From contig NZ_JBMVQZ010000002.1 of the NCBI RefSeq assembly GCF_049537155.1, forward strand, positions 248,001 through 312,000: a DNA stretch of 64,000 bases. The letters are read 5' to 3'. Source of the DNA: Limisphaera sp049537155. GTDB lineage: Bacteria; Verrucomicrobiota; Verrucomicrobiia; Limisphaerales; Limisphaeraceae. The notes under the pieces were generated by a model. It searched no databases. It had not been told where the DNA came from and worked only from the letters and a program-made list of their open reading frames with translations. Made by a program: the position numbers and the translations under genes. Position 1 is the first letter of the stretch. Every line of letters starts with the position of its first letter. Of this stretch, positions 8,967-17,512 are shown piece after piece.

Positions 8967-9527
8967 TCAGGCCCGCTCGATGTACTTGCCGGTGCGGGTG
9001 TCCACCCGGATTCTTTCGCCGGCCTTGATGAAGAGCGGCACTTGCAGGGTCAGACCGGTCTCCACCACGGCCGGTTTCATCACGTTGTTGGCCGAATCCC
9101 CGCGAACGCCTTCGGGCGCCTCGGTGACGGTGAGCACGACGCTGGGCGGCAGCTCGACCATCACGGCGCGGTCTTCCACGAACGTGACGGTGACCGGACC
9201 GTTCTCCACAAGGTATTGCCGGGCATCCCCCACCAGGTCGGGCGGGAGCGTGACCGTCTCGAATGTCTCCGGATCGGTGAAGACGTAATCCTCGCCGTCC
9301 TTGTAACTGAACTCCATGCGCCGGCTGATCAACGGCACGGTCTCGACCTTCTCGGTGGAGCCGAACCGGACGTCCGACGATTTGCCCGTTCGAATGCTGC
9401 GCAAAGTGGCCTGGACGAAGGCGCGCAGGTTGCCGGGCGTGCGATGCTGGACGTCCAGCACGACGCAGATGTCGCCGTTGTAGTCGATCGCCATGCCGCG
9501 GCGCAGGTCGTTTGCTGCAATTGCCAT
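8967..9527 (-). CDS. efp: translation elongation factor P, Asn at the loop tip
   Basis: A 186-residue EF-P, which rescues ribosomes stalled on polyproline stretches. The three-domain architecture is complete: the KOW-like N-terminal domain, the OB domain around GDSANNVMKPA, and the C-terminal domain ending in GERIRVDTRTGKYIERA. The tip of the first-domain loop reads RTPGNLRAF. The residue in the place of the modified Lys34 of Escherichia coli EF-P, or Arg32 of Pseudomonas, is Asn33, which neither lysylation nor rhamnosylation could modify. The start MAIAAND is the family start, and a good promoter lies about 60 bases upstream. Confidence 0.96.
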   Translation of the reverse strand: MAIAANDLRRGMAIDYNGDICVVLDVQHRTPGNLRAFVQATLRSIRTGKSSDVRFGSTEKVETVPLISRRMEFSYKDGEDYVFTDPETFETVTLPPDLVGDARQYLVENGPVTVTFVEDRAVMVELPPSVVLTVTEAPEGVRGDSANNVMKPAVVETGLTLQVPLFIKAGERIRVDTRTGKYIERA

Positions 9528-9584
9528 AGTCAGTCTCTGCGAATCGTTGCTGAGCCCCAACCGCCTTGCCGGTGGGGAAGCATC

Positions 9585-9612
9585 AGCATACACCGAACGC
9601 CCTTCGATGCAA
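9585..9612 (-). promoter_or_regulatory. efp promoter
   Basis: On the minus strand, TTGCAT (9612-9607) and TATGCT (9590-9585) are separated by 16 bases. Transcription would start near 9577 and leave a leader of about 50 bases before the efp ATG at 9527. The arrangement matches several other promoters in this window. Confidence 0.65.
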
Positions 9613-10107
9613 GCCCGGGCATTCACGTCCACCAAACTGCCGCCGCCGACTGCCTCCTGCCCGGATCCGCGCCTGCGCGTGCCGGGGTGCTCTCCCTGAC
9701 ACCGTCATCCTGCTGTGCGGGCGTCGGCCTGACGGCCCGGTGGGATCCGGAGGTTTGGTGCTTTTTCTGATATTGGGTCCGCCTTGCTCAGGCCCTGCCT
9801 GCGAGTTGTGTCCGGCGACCGCGCCTTGGTGGTTCAAAAGTTCCTGCGGGTGTCCCGCGGCCCTCCCGCGCCGGCTTGTTCGCCCGTGTTCGGACTGCAT
9901 CGCCCGCCGGGTTCGAGGGCCCGCTGCAACTTTTTCAGTTGGTCGTGCAAAACTTCGTGGTACGGCGAAGGCGGCGAGACAGGTAGACTGATTCACAGGA
10001 TGAACCTCCCTGTCGCGCAAGCCGGTGCATGTCCGGGCCTGCCCGACACGCAGGGCGGGAGACGAACCCCGCACCGGAACAGCGTTTGGCACTCGAAAAC
10101 CCTTGCC
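9613..10107. other. divergent intergenic region between efp and pectinesterase gene
   Basis: About 500 bases without a credible gene. The small open frames here lack family resemblance. A candidate folded element occupies 10022-10077 just before the pectinesterase gene. I could not identify a convincing rightward promoter. Confidence 0.5.
10022..10077 (+). promoter_or_regulatory. possible branched RNA structure before pectinesterase gene
   Basis: CCGGTGC (10022-10028) can pair with GCACCGG (10071-10077). Inside lie TGTCcGGGC/GCCCGACA (10030-10038 with 10041-10048, one bulged base) and a weaker GGG/CCC pairing (10057-10059 with 10068-10070). Together they could form a three-way junction ending 30 bases before the ATG. 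It matches no riboswitch I know, and chance pairing is common in GC-rich DNA. Confidence 0.25.
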
Positions 10108-12165
10108 ATGACACGTGTGCTCCTGTCAGTGGGGACCCTGGTCGTTTTCGGTTCGGGTCTTTCCTTGGCGGCGCGGCTACAGAACAGCCTGATCCCGGCC
10201 GGAGGACAGTCTGCAGCCGGCCCGGCCGCCGTGACAGCGGTCCGCCGGCCGGTTGGAGATGCGCATCCGGCTCCGGGCACCGCTTCCGATCGAGCGGTCG
10301 GGAGCCAAACCGGTCCGGTCATCCGGGCTGCCGGCCTGGTTCATTGGACGGATCTGTCACCGAACCAGCGTTCCAACGTGTGCACGGACACCCTGTTGCG
10401 GATCCGGTTCAGTTCCTCTGATGTGCGGCTGGGCGCGGGCACGCTGCGGATTTACGATGCCGGCGGCGGGCTCGTGGACACCATTGACCTTGGGTTGAAC
10501 GCGTCCAACGGGGCCCAGATCCGCACCATCGGTGGCGCGGATTACTACGCCCATCCGGTCATCCTCCGCGGGAACGAGGCCACGGTGTATCCGCATCCGG
10601 GCGTGTTGCGGACTCAGACGACCTACTACGTTCTGATGGACACCGGCTTTTTCCGGGACGCCGCAGGAGCCGATGTGGAGGGTGTGTCAGACCCGGCGGC
10701 CTGGCGGTTCACCACCAGGGCGGTGCTGCCGGATCCCGCGGAAGTCACGAATGTGATCGTAGCGGCCGACGGAACGGGGGATTTCGCCACCGTGCAGGGA
10801 GCCATCGACTGGATCCCGGCCGATTCGGACCGCTCCTACACGGTCCGGATTCGAAAGGGCGTGTACGAAGAGATCAATCGCGTGCCGGCGGGCAAGAACC
10901 GCATCACCTTCGTGGGGGAGGGATGGCGGGAAACGGTCCTGACCTATGCAAACAACAACAACTTCCAGCTGGAGATCGCCGGGACAGCCACGCGCTGCAT
11001 GTTCTACGCCGGTGGGGACGATCTCGTGTTCAAGAACCTCACCTTCACCAACAGCACGCCCCAGGGCGGCTCGCAGGCCGAGGCGGTCCGGGTACAGGGC
11101 AGCCGCATCCTTTTCGACAACTGCAACTTCTGCAGTTATCAGGACACCATTCTCGTAAACAGCCCGTACGTCAGTGCCGGGTTCTTCAACAAGTGCCTCA
11201 TCCAGGGCGACGTGGATTTCATCTGGGGCTCGGGCATGGCGTACTTCAACCGGTGCGAGATCCGGGCCATGCGCCGCGCGGGGAATGCGCCCGGCATCTA
11301 CACCCAGGCCAGAACTCCGCAGGACACCTATGGGCTGGTGTTTGTGGACTGTGTGCTCACGGCGTCGGCGCCGGGCATGTCCAACTGGACGCTCGGCCGC
11401 GACGGCGGCAATGCCCATCCGTACGGGAACGTGACCTGGATCCGTTGCCGGATGGATGCGCACATCAGTCCGCTCGGTTGGTCGGACGGCGGGTTGGTGG
11501 ACAAGAGCGCCCTGCGTTTCTGGGAGTACCGGAGCACCGACCTGACGGGAACCAACCTGATTCCGACCAACCGGAGGGTGCGTTGGTCCCGGCAGATCAG
11601 TGACGAGCTGGCGGCCCGGTTGCAGGACCCGGCCGTGGTGTTCGCGCCGGTGGGTTGGACTCCCGCGCTTGCCGCGTATGTGGCCGGTCCGCCCACCAAT
11701 CAGACGGTGTACGCGGGGCAGACCGTCGTGCTGGCTGCGGCAGTGGGAGGCGTGCCGGAACCGGTCTGCCAGTGGTATCGGGAGGATCAGCCGCTCCCGG
11801 GCGCGAACCAGACCGTGTTGACGATCCCCGATGCTCAGCCGGCCGATGGAGCGGTTTACCGACTGGCTGTAACCAACGAGTTCGGCTTCGATCTGAGTCC
11901 GCCCGCCGTCATCCGCGTGGTGACCGAACCCCGGCCCCGTCTCGCGCAGCCCGTGGTCCTGCCGGATGGCACGGTCCGGCTGGAGATTTCCGGCGCCGAG
12001 GGTGCCGTCTATCGGCTGTGGTCTTCCACGAATCTCCTGCAAAAGCCGATCGAGGCCACCTGGACCGTGGTGAAGTCCGGCGTGTTCGGTCCCGGGCCGG
12101 CGGTCGTAGAGGACCGGCAGGCCGCGGGTGCATCTGCGCGGTTTTACCTGCTGACGTCGCCCTGA
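10108..12165 (+). CDS. secreted pectinesterase with flanking Ig-like domains
   Basis: A 685-residue exported pectin methylesterase, which removes methyl esters from homogalacturonan. A signal peptide (LLSVGTLVVFGSGLSLAA) is followed by a low-complexity stretch and a bacterial Ig-like domain (about residues 75-200). The parallel beta-helix begins at GTGDFATVQGAIDW (about 222). It holds the catalytic signatures SYQDTILVN, GDVDFIWGSG and LGRDGG, covering the usual Gln, two Asp and Arg residues. An I-set type Ig domain follows near residues 525-605 (GQTVVLAAAVGGVPEPVCQWYRE), then a beta-rich tail. ATG 10108 is chosen because it directly precedes the signal peptide; the frame itself opens further upstream. 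The enzyme fits the other plant-polysaccharide hydrolases in the window. Confidence 0.92.
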   Translation: MTRVLLSVGTLVVFGSGLSLAARLQNSLIPAGGQSAAGPAAVTAVRRPVGDAHPAPGTASDRAVGSQTGPVIRAAGLVHWTDLSPNQRSNVCTDTLLRIRFSSSDVRLGAGTLRIYDAGGGLVDTIDLGLNASNGAQIRTIGGADYYAHPVILRGNEATVYPHPGVLRTQTTYYVLMDTGFFRDAAGADVEGVSDPAAWRFTTRAVLPDPAEVTNVIVAADGTGDFATVQGAIDWIPADSDRSYTVRIRKGVYEEINRVPAGKNRITFVGEGWRETVLTYANNNNFQLEIAGTATRCMFYAGGDDLVFKNLTFTNSTPQGGSQAEAVRVQGSRILFDNCNFCSYQDTILVNSPYVSAGFFNKCLIQGDVDFIWGSGMAYFNRCEIRAMRRAGNAPGIYTQARTPQDTYGLVFVDCVLTASAPGMSNWTLGRDGGNAHPYGNVTWIRCRMDAHISPLGWSDGGLVDKSALRFWEYRSTDLTGTNLIPTNRRVRWSRQISDELAARLQDPAVVFAPVGWTPALAAYVAGPPTNQTVYAGQTVVLAAAVGGVPEPVCQWYREDQPLPGANQTVLTIPDAQPADGAVYRLAVTNEFGFDLSPPAVIRVVTEPRPRLAQPVVLPDGTVRLEISGAEGAVYRLWSSTNLLQKPIEATWTVVKSGVFGPGPAVVEDRQAAGASARFYLLTSP

Positions 12166-12393
12166 AGGGTGGACAGGGCTCGCGACCCGGGCATCGGCAC
12201 CGGTCGGCCGCCGGCCGGCGCGGACGGACGGGTCCTCTGGCAGGATTCCCGCGCGGAGGGTGGGACCGCCCCGTGGGGGTCGGCCGGCGTCGTGAACCCT
12301 GTTGCCCGGATCAACGGTCGCTGGTGGAGAGACCCCGGCTTGCGTGGTGAGCGGGTGATGGTGATTTGCACTTGAGCGCGGCCGGCGGGGCGA

Positions 12394-13215
12394 TCAGCGG
12401 CGTGGGGTGCGTTGGGCCATCCAGGCGTAGTCGGGGCTGTGGGGGGCCTGAAGGCCGGGGAAGTCGGCCATGCGGACGGGGACCGGGGTGCGGGGGTCGG
12501 TCCATTTCTTGATCTCGGCATGGCCGTCGGCAAAGGCCAGCCCTGCAGCGCCGCGGTGATAGCTGGCGGGCAGGTCGCGCCAGGTGGCGTTGGCGCCGGT
12601 CTGCCACGGGTTGAGGAAGAAACAGCCGTCGTTGATGCTGTCGGGGTGCTCGTCCACGAAGAGCCAGGTGTGGGCCGGGGGCGGGCTTTGGATGTCGGAA
12701 AGTCTGGTGGCGAAGAAGAAGGGCGGGTCCCAGTTGGCGAAATTGACCTTGTTGCCGTCGCCCAGGGCAGCGTTCATGGAGATGCTGCGGACGCGGGGGC
12801 CGGGGTTTTGGCGGCTGCGGTAGTGATCGGCCGGGCACTTGTAGAGACGGGCGGCGTGCAGGGTGTAGGGTGCCAGGCGGGCGTAGCGGGGGTCGGTGAG
12901 GTAGAGGGTGTTGGTGTTGTCGGGGTTGCTGGTCCAATCCATCCAGCCGCTGACCCAGTTGTCGGGCTCGGCGGCGTGTCGGGCGGCCGAGCCGTGTCGG
13001 TTGGGGACGAGCAGGCCGTTGTGGTCGTCGGCGTACATTTGCCAGGCCAAGGCCAGTTGGCGGCTGTTGTTCATGCAGTAGAGGCCCTGGGTTTGTTGGC
13101 GGGCGCGGACGAGGGCGGGGAGGAGGAGGGCGGTCAACGCGGCGAGAATGCCCACCACGAGCATCAGCTCCAGCAGCGTGAAGCCGCGAGCCCGGCTGCG
13201 GGGCGGTCGGTTCAT
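12394..13215 (-). CDS. type II secretion pseudopilin-like protein, H-X9-DG type
   Basis: A 273-residue protein with a prepilin leader and methylation site: a short basic leader, then GFTLLELMLVVGILAALTA. A leader peptidase would cut after the Gly and methylate the Phe. The globular part is long for a pilin and ends with YHRGAAGLAFADGHAEIKKW, which fits exactly the H-X9-DG motif of a large prepilin-like family abundant in Planctomycetes, Verrucomicrobia and Lentisphaerae. The role of that family is not well established; inner-membrane anchoring or a type II secretion pseudopilus is assumed. The start at ATG 13215 gives the normal leader. A clear promoter lies at 13270-13297. It is convergent with the pectinesterase gene. 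Confidence 0.88.
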   Translation of the reverse strand: MNRPPRSRARGFTLLELMLVVGILAALTALLLPALVRARQQTQGLYCMNNSRQLALAWQMYADDHNGLLVPNRHGSAARHAAEPDNWVSGWMDWTSNPDNTNTLYLTDPRYARLAPYTLHAARLYKCPADHYRSRQNPGPRVRSISMNAALGDGNKVNFANWDPPFFFATRLSDIQSPPPAHTWLFVDEHPDSINDGCFFLNPWQTGANATWRDLPASYHRGAAGLAFADGHAEIKKWTDPRTPVPVRMADFPGLQAPHSPDYAWMAQRTPRR

Positions 13216-13269
13216 GATTACGCCTGCGTGCATGGTGTGTGCGGACCTTCCGCCAGGGTCACCAGGGCA

Positions 13270-13297
13270 ACCTTAACCCACCGATGGCGGCCGTCAA
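13270..13297 (-). promoter_or_regulatory. promoter of the pseudopilin gene
   Basis: On the minus strand, TTGACG (13297-13292) and TAAGGT (13275-13270) are 16 bases apart. The same TAAGGT box with a 16-base spacer occurs before the Sel1 gene and before nrdJ. Confidence 0.6.
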
Positions 13298-13400
13298 TGC
13301 CGATTCTGTCCACGGGATTGTGGATTCTGAGCGGGTGCGGGTCGGATGACCGGCATTTTCCCGCTGTGCGGCCGGCGAGGTGCATGGTTAAATCGTTGCG

Positions 13401-14756
13401 ATGAGTGTACGGGTACGATTTGCGCCCAGTCCGACGGGTTATCTGCACATTGGCGGTGCGCGCACGGCGTTGTTCAACTGGCTGTTCGCGCGGCATCATG
13501 GAGGGACGTTCGTGTTGCGGATCGAGGACACGGATGCGGCACGCAACTCCCAGGAGGCGGTGGAGGTGATCCTGGACAGTTTGCGTTGGCTGGGGCTGCA
13601 CTGGGACGAGGGTCCGTTGACGGGCGAGGCGACCGGTCCCTGCAAGGGCGATCGGGGGCCGTATTTTCAGAGTCAGCGGCGGGAGTTGTACCTGCGGCGG
13701 GTGGAGGCGTTGCTGTCGCGCGGGCTGGCTTACGAGCATGAGGGGGCGGTGAAATTCCGGATGCGGCGGGAGCCGGTGGTGATCCACGATCTGATCGTGG
13801 GGGAGGTGGTGCGGCGGTTGACCGACCGGGAGGAGCAGGACCCGGATTTTGTGATTCTGCGTTCGGACGGCCAGCCGGTGTTTCATTTGACGAACGTGGT
13901 GGACGATCTGGAGATGGGCATCACGCATGTGATTCGTGGGGAGGACCATCTCTCGAACACGGCCAAGCACATTGCCCTGTTCGAGGCGTTCGGGGTGAAG
14001 CCGCCGCATTACGCGCACATCCCGCTGATTCTGAATCCGGACGGGAGCAAGATGAGCAAGCGCGACCGGGGGGCGGCGGTGCATTTTTACCGGGAGGAGG
14101 GTTACCTGCCGGAGGCGCTGGTGAATTACCTGGCGCTGCTGGGGTGGTCGCCCAAGGACAACCGTGAGAAGCTGAGTTTGCAGGAGTTGGTGGATCGGTT
14201 CGATCTGGGGCAGGTGCTCCGGCACAATGCGCGGTTCGATCCGGAGAAGCTTTTGTGGTTGCAGGGCGAGTACATGCGGGAGCTGCCGGTGGAACGTTTT
14301 TATGAGCTGGGTGTGCAGGCGCTGCACAAGGCGGGGTTGGACACGCGGAAGTATCCGGTGGCCTATGTGAAGGCGGCCCTGGACACCTGTTACGGCAAGA
14401 TCAAGCGGTTCTGCGAGCTGCCGGAGTACGGCGGGTTCTATTTCCGCGGGCAGCTGGAGTACGATGCGGAGGGGGTGCGACGTCATTTCGTGCCGGAAAA
14501 CGCGCCGCGCATCCGGCGGTTGCGGGATGCGCTGGCGCAGGTGGGCTCGTTCGACGCAGCCACGCTGGAGGCCACGTTGAAGTCCGTGGCGGCCGAGCTG
14601 GGGGTGAAACCGGCGGTGCTGGTGCATCCGGTGCGGCTGGCGTGCACGGGCCGCACGGCGGGGCCGAGTCTCTATCATTTGATGGAGGTGCTGGGCCGGG
14701 AGCGCGTGCTGGAGCGGTTGGACCGGGCGCTGGCGCGGCCGGAGTGGGCCGGTTGA
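13401..14756 (+). CDS. gltX: glutamyl-tRNA synthetase
   Basis: A 451-residue class I aminoacyl-tRNA synthetase that charges tRNA with glutamate. The HIGH-type signature is in SPTGYLHIGGARTALFN at residues 10-26, and the KMSKS-type signature is in GSKMSKRDRG. RGEDHLSNTAKH also matches the catalytic core. The protein is about 15-40 residues shorter than many GluRS, with the shortening in the C-terminal anticodon-binding region. It could be a discriminating or non-discriminating form, and whether it also charges tRNA-Gln cannot be told here. ATG 13401 gives the expected start (MSVRVRFAPSPTGYLH). The gene stands alone on the plus strand between a divergent pseudopilin gene and a convergent pilus gene. 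Confidence 0.96.
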   Translation: MSVRVRFAPSPTGYLHIGGARTALFNWLFARHHGGTFVLRIEDTDAARNSQEAVEVILDSLRWLGLHWDEGPLTGEATGPCKGDRGPYFQSQRRELYLRRVEALLSRGLAYEHEGAVKFRMRREPVVIHDLIVGEVVRRLTDREEQDPDFVILRSDGQPVFHLTNVVDDLEMGITHVIRGEDHLSNTAKHIALFEAFGVKPPHYAHIPLILNPDGSKMSKRDRGAAVHFYREEGYLPEALVNYLALLGWSPKDNREKLSLQELVDRFDLGQVLRHNARFDPEKLLWLQGEYMRELPVERFYELGVQALHKAGLDTRKYPVAYVKAALDTCYGKIKRFCELPEYGGFYFRGQLEYDAEGVRRHFVPENAPRIRRLRDALAQVGSFDAATLEATLKSVAAELGVKPAVLVHPVRLACTGRTAGPSLYHLMEVLGRERVLERLDRALARPEWAG

Positions 14757-14887
14757 AGCCCCTGCCGGGGGTGTGGAAGTGCCGGGTTGCCCTTGCAGAA
14801 CCGGGTTCCCTTGCAGGAGGCATGAGGCGGGCCACGGAGGTGGGGTGGGTCGCGTCCGCCTGCAAGGGCCGGCCGGTCCCTCCGGGG

Positions 14888-16105
14888 TCAACGGCGGGAG
14901 GCGCCGCTGACGATTTCCGACATCTTGAAGATCGGCAGGAACATGCAGATGACCATGCCGCCGATGATGACGCCGAGCACCACGATCAGAATCGGTTCGA
15001 TCAGTGAGGTGAGGCCGGAGAGGGCGGTTTCGACCTCGTCATCGAGGAAGTTGGCCACGCGCTCGAGCATGTTGTCGATTTTGCCCGTTTGTTCGCCGGC
15101 GGTCATCATGCGGATGATCATGACGGGGAAGACGGGGTGTTTGCCGATTGCGGTGGAGATGCCCTCCCCGCGTTCGATGTCCACGGCGGCGGCCTTGATG
15201 GCCGTCTCCATGACGACGTTGCCGACGGTTTGTGAGACGATCTGGAGCACTTCGAGGATCGGCACGCCGCTGCGGACCAGCGAGGCCATGGTCCGGGCGA
15301 AACGGGCCAGGCAGATCTTGTGAGCCAGGCTGCCGAAGATGGGCATGCGGATGCGGTAGGAATCCCAGAATTTGCGGCCGGCGGGCGTTTTGATGAAGTA
15401 GAGCCAGGCATAGGCCAGGGCCACGCCGCCGACCAGCAGCAGGAGGATGTACCTTTTGACGAACTGGCTGAGGTCAATCATGAACTGGGTGGGCCCCGGC
15501 AGTTTTGCGTCGAAGCTGCTGTAGATTTCGCCGAAGACGGGCACCACCTTGACCAGAAGGAAGATGGTGATGAGGATGGCCACGATGGTGACCACAGTGG
15601 GGTACATCATGGCCGATTTGACCTTCTTGCGGAGCCGGGCGGTGTTTTCGAGGTAGGTGGCCAGACGGGCCAGGATCTCGGCCAGCAAGCCGCCCTTTTC
15701 ACCCGCGGCCACCATGCTGACATAGAGGCGGTTGAAAACCTTGGGATGTTTCTGGAGCGCCTCGGAAAAGCTGTCGCCACTTTCGACGCGGGCGCAGACG
15801 TCGCGGATGACGTCGCGCATGACCTTGTTTGTGGTCTGTTCGGCCAGGGCTTGGAGCGACTGCACCATGGCCAGGCCCGCGTCGAGCATGGTGGCCAGCT
15901 GCCGGGTGAAAAGTACGAGGTCCTGGAGGGAGACCTTGCCACCGGAGGTGCGGCCTTTTTTCCCGACCCGTTCCTGGATGGACAGGACCAGCAGGTTACG
16001 ATTCAACAGGGCGGCGATGGCAGCCTGTTCGGAGGCTGCTTCGACCACACTCCTGACTTCGCGCCCGGTGACACTGTCCCGGGCCACATACACGTAGGCC
16101 GGCAT
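14888..16105 (-). CDS. type IV pilus/type II secretion inner-membrane protein, PilC/GspF family
   Basis: A 405-residue polytopic protein of the GspF/PilC family, the inner-membrane platform that passes force from the cytoplasmic ATPase to the growing pilus or pseudopilus. It has the duplicated T2SSF domain: one copy at LVLFTRQLATMLDAGLAMVQSLQAL with SGDSFSEAL, the second at LARFARTMASLVRSGVPILEVLQIV with GEGISTAI. Three hydrophobic segments (VVTIVAILITIFLLV, ILLLLVGGVALAYAWLYF, ILIVVLGVIIGGMVICMFL) fit the known topology. The length is standard and the start MPAYVYVARD is typical of PilC. No other secretion genes adjoin it, although a pseudopilin lies 1.7 kb away. Pilus and type II secretion use cannot be told apart from this gene alone. 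Confidence 0.93.
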   Translation of the reverse strand: MPAYVYVARDSVTGREVRSVVEAASEQAAIAALLNRNLLVLSIQERVGKKGRTSGGKVSLQDLVLFTRQLATMLDAGLAMVQSLQALAEQTTNKVMRDVIRDVCARVESGDSFSEALQKHPKVFNRLYVSMVAAGEKGGLLAEILARLATYLENTARLRKKVKSAMMYPTVVTIVAILITIFLLVKVVPVFGEIYSSFDAKLPGPTQFMIDLSQFVKRYILLLLVGGVALAYAWLYFIKTPAGRKFWDSYRIRMPIFGSLAHKICLARFARTMASLVRSGVPILEVLQIVSQTVGNVVMETAIKAAAVDIERGEGISTAIGKHPVFPVMIIRMMTAGEQTGKIDNMLERVANFLDDEVETALSGLTSLIEPILIVVLGVIIGGMVICMFLPIFKMSEIVSGASRR

Positions 16106-16512
16106 GGCTGTTCGATCGTGTTGGTGACGTTGGCCGGACCGGACCCGCTTGCCGGGTCGGATCCGATCCGGACCTGGCTGACACGTCGCTTCCGGCCGGT
16201 GAGCGCAGCAGGAGACGTTCCAAATGCGTGTCCCGGATGATGTCGCGGCCGGAAGGCCCGGATCCGGGGACAAGTCCCACGGTGCAGAAACAGGTGGAAA
16301 GAGGCGGGTCCGGGCTGGTGTGGGGATTTCGAGCAGGGACGTCCGGAGATTGGACAAGTCCGGTCGGGTTGCCCTCCCGGCAGGAATTGCCGCGCCATGC
16401 GCTGCTTGTGCCCGGCTTCCTTCCCCGTGGCGGTGACTGGCTTGGTGCTGGGCGGCGGGGTGCCTTGTGGCGCTTGACAGGTGGATTCCCAACGAGTCGG
16501 CGAGCGGCTGTC
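16106..16512. other. intergenic region, no gene seen
   Basis: About 400 bases between the PilC-family gene and the Sel1 gene. Small open frames on both strands are Pro/Arg/Gly-rich and look like composition artefacts. A TTGACA hexamer at 16474-16479 has no suitable -10 partner. The only convincing element is the promoter that begins at 16513. Confidence 0.5.
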
Positions 16513-16540
16513 TTGCAATTGGACGGGGTGTCTTTAAGGT
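16513..16540 (+). promoter_or_regulatory. promoter of the Sel1-repeat gene
   Basis: TTGCAA (16513-16518) and TAAGGT (16535-16540) are separated by 16 bases. Both hexamers and the spacing are identical to the promoter in front of nrdJ. Transcription would begin near 16547, after the possible ATG at 16541, which favours translation from ATG 16607. Confidence 0.65.
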
Positions 16541-16606
16541 ATGGGTGCGGTCCCGGCCCGGGTGGGCAACAAGGTCCCCGGGCGAGAGAGGGCCGTGGCT
16601 GGCAAC

Positions 16607-17344
16607 ATGCCCAAACGGGTCAAAAACTGGCTGACGTTCGAACAGCTCCGGCAGGCTGCCGAGGCCGGCGACCCGGACGCGCAGTGTGACTACGCGATCT
16701 GCCTGCACACCGGGCACAACGTGCCTGCCAACCACGAGGAGGCGGTGGAGTGGTTTCGTCGGGCCGCCGAGCAGGGCCACGCCAGGGCGCAGTGTTATCT
16801 CGGCTACTGTTATCAGACGGGGCAGGGGGTGGCGACGAATCCGGAGGAGGCGGTGCGTTGGTTTCGGGCGGCGGCGGAACAGGGGGATCCGGCGGCGCAG
16901 TTCAACCTGGGGGTCTGTTACGAGACGGGGTTCGGCGTGCCGCAGAGTGACGAGGAGGCTTTCAAGTGGTATCTGGCGGCCGCGGAACGCGGGGAACCGC
17001 AGGCGCAGTTCAACGTGGGGGTGTTTTACGAGCAGGGTCGGGTGGTGGCCCAGGACTACCGGCAGGCGGTGAAATGGTACCGGTTTGCCGCTGAACAGGA
17101 ATGCGCGCCGGCACAGTGCAATCTGGGGCTGTGCTACGAGCTGGGCCGTGGTGTTCCGCAGAACACGGACGAGGCGGTGCGTTGGTTCATCAGGGCGGCG
17201 CGGCAGGGCGACAAGACAGCCCAGCACAATCTGGGCCTGTACTACGCGCGGGTGGAGGCGGTGCCGGACCTGGACGATCCGAGGGTGCGTGAGCTCTGGT
17301 CGGGTGGTCTGCACGGCGGCACGGAATCGGACCAGGAACAGTGA
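16607..17344 (+). CDS. Sel1-like repeat protein
   Basis: A 245-residue protein made almost wholly of Sel1-type repeats, alpha-helical hairpins related to TPRs that hold protein partners together. Five full 36-residue units and one partial unit follow a 16-residue head, each built on AAEQGDxxAQxxLGxCYExGxGVxxNxxEAVxWxxx. Many units carry Cys in the first helix and just before the Tyr, which is more Cys than is usual. No signal peptide is visible, so it is probably cytoplasmic. The start at ATG 16607 (MPKRVKNWL) fits a promoter that would fire near 16547, with GAGAGAGGG upstream; an ATG at 16541 is also in frame. Sel1 proteins act in many different processes, so no specific role can be given. 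Confidence 0.85.
   Translation: MPKRVKNWLTFEQLRQAAEAGDPDAQCDYAICLHTGHNVPANHEEAVEWFRRAAEQGHARAQCYLGYCYQTGQGVATNPEEAVRWFRAAAEQGDPAAQFNLGVCYETGFGVPQSDEEAFKWYLAAAERGEPQAQFNVGVFYEQGRVVAQDYRQAVKWYRFAAEQECAPAQCNLGLCYELGRGVPQNTDEAVRWFIRAARQGDKTAQHNLGLYYARVEAVPDLDDPRVRELWSGGLHGGTESDQEQ
16655..17302 (+). repeat. tandem 108-base Sel1 coding repeats
   Basis: Units start at about 16655, 16763, 16871, 16979, 17087 and 17195, each encoding 36 residues. They have diverged at the DNA level, so they are old repeats. The last unit loses the motif after its first helix. Confidence 0.8.
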
Positions 17345-17512
17345 GCGGGACGGGTGGGGCGTGTGGGCGGGCAACGGGATTCCGTCAGTGGCCGTGCCCG
17401 GCGTGGGGAATGAGGGTTTGATCATTGGCGGGGTCCGGAGGCGATGGGGATGGTTTCGGGCGGTGCGAACCCGGGATTGAACCGTGTGGCGGGTGTTGGT
17501 TTGCTGGGCGGC

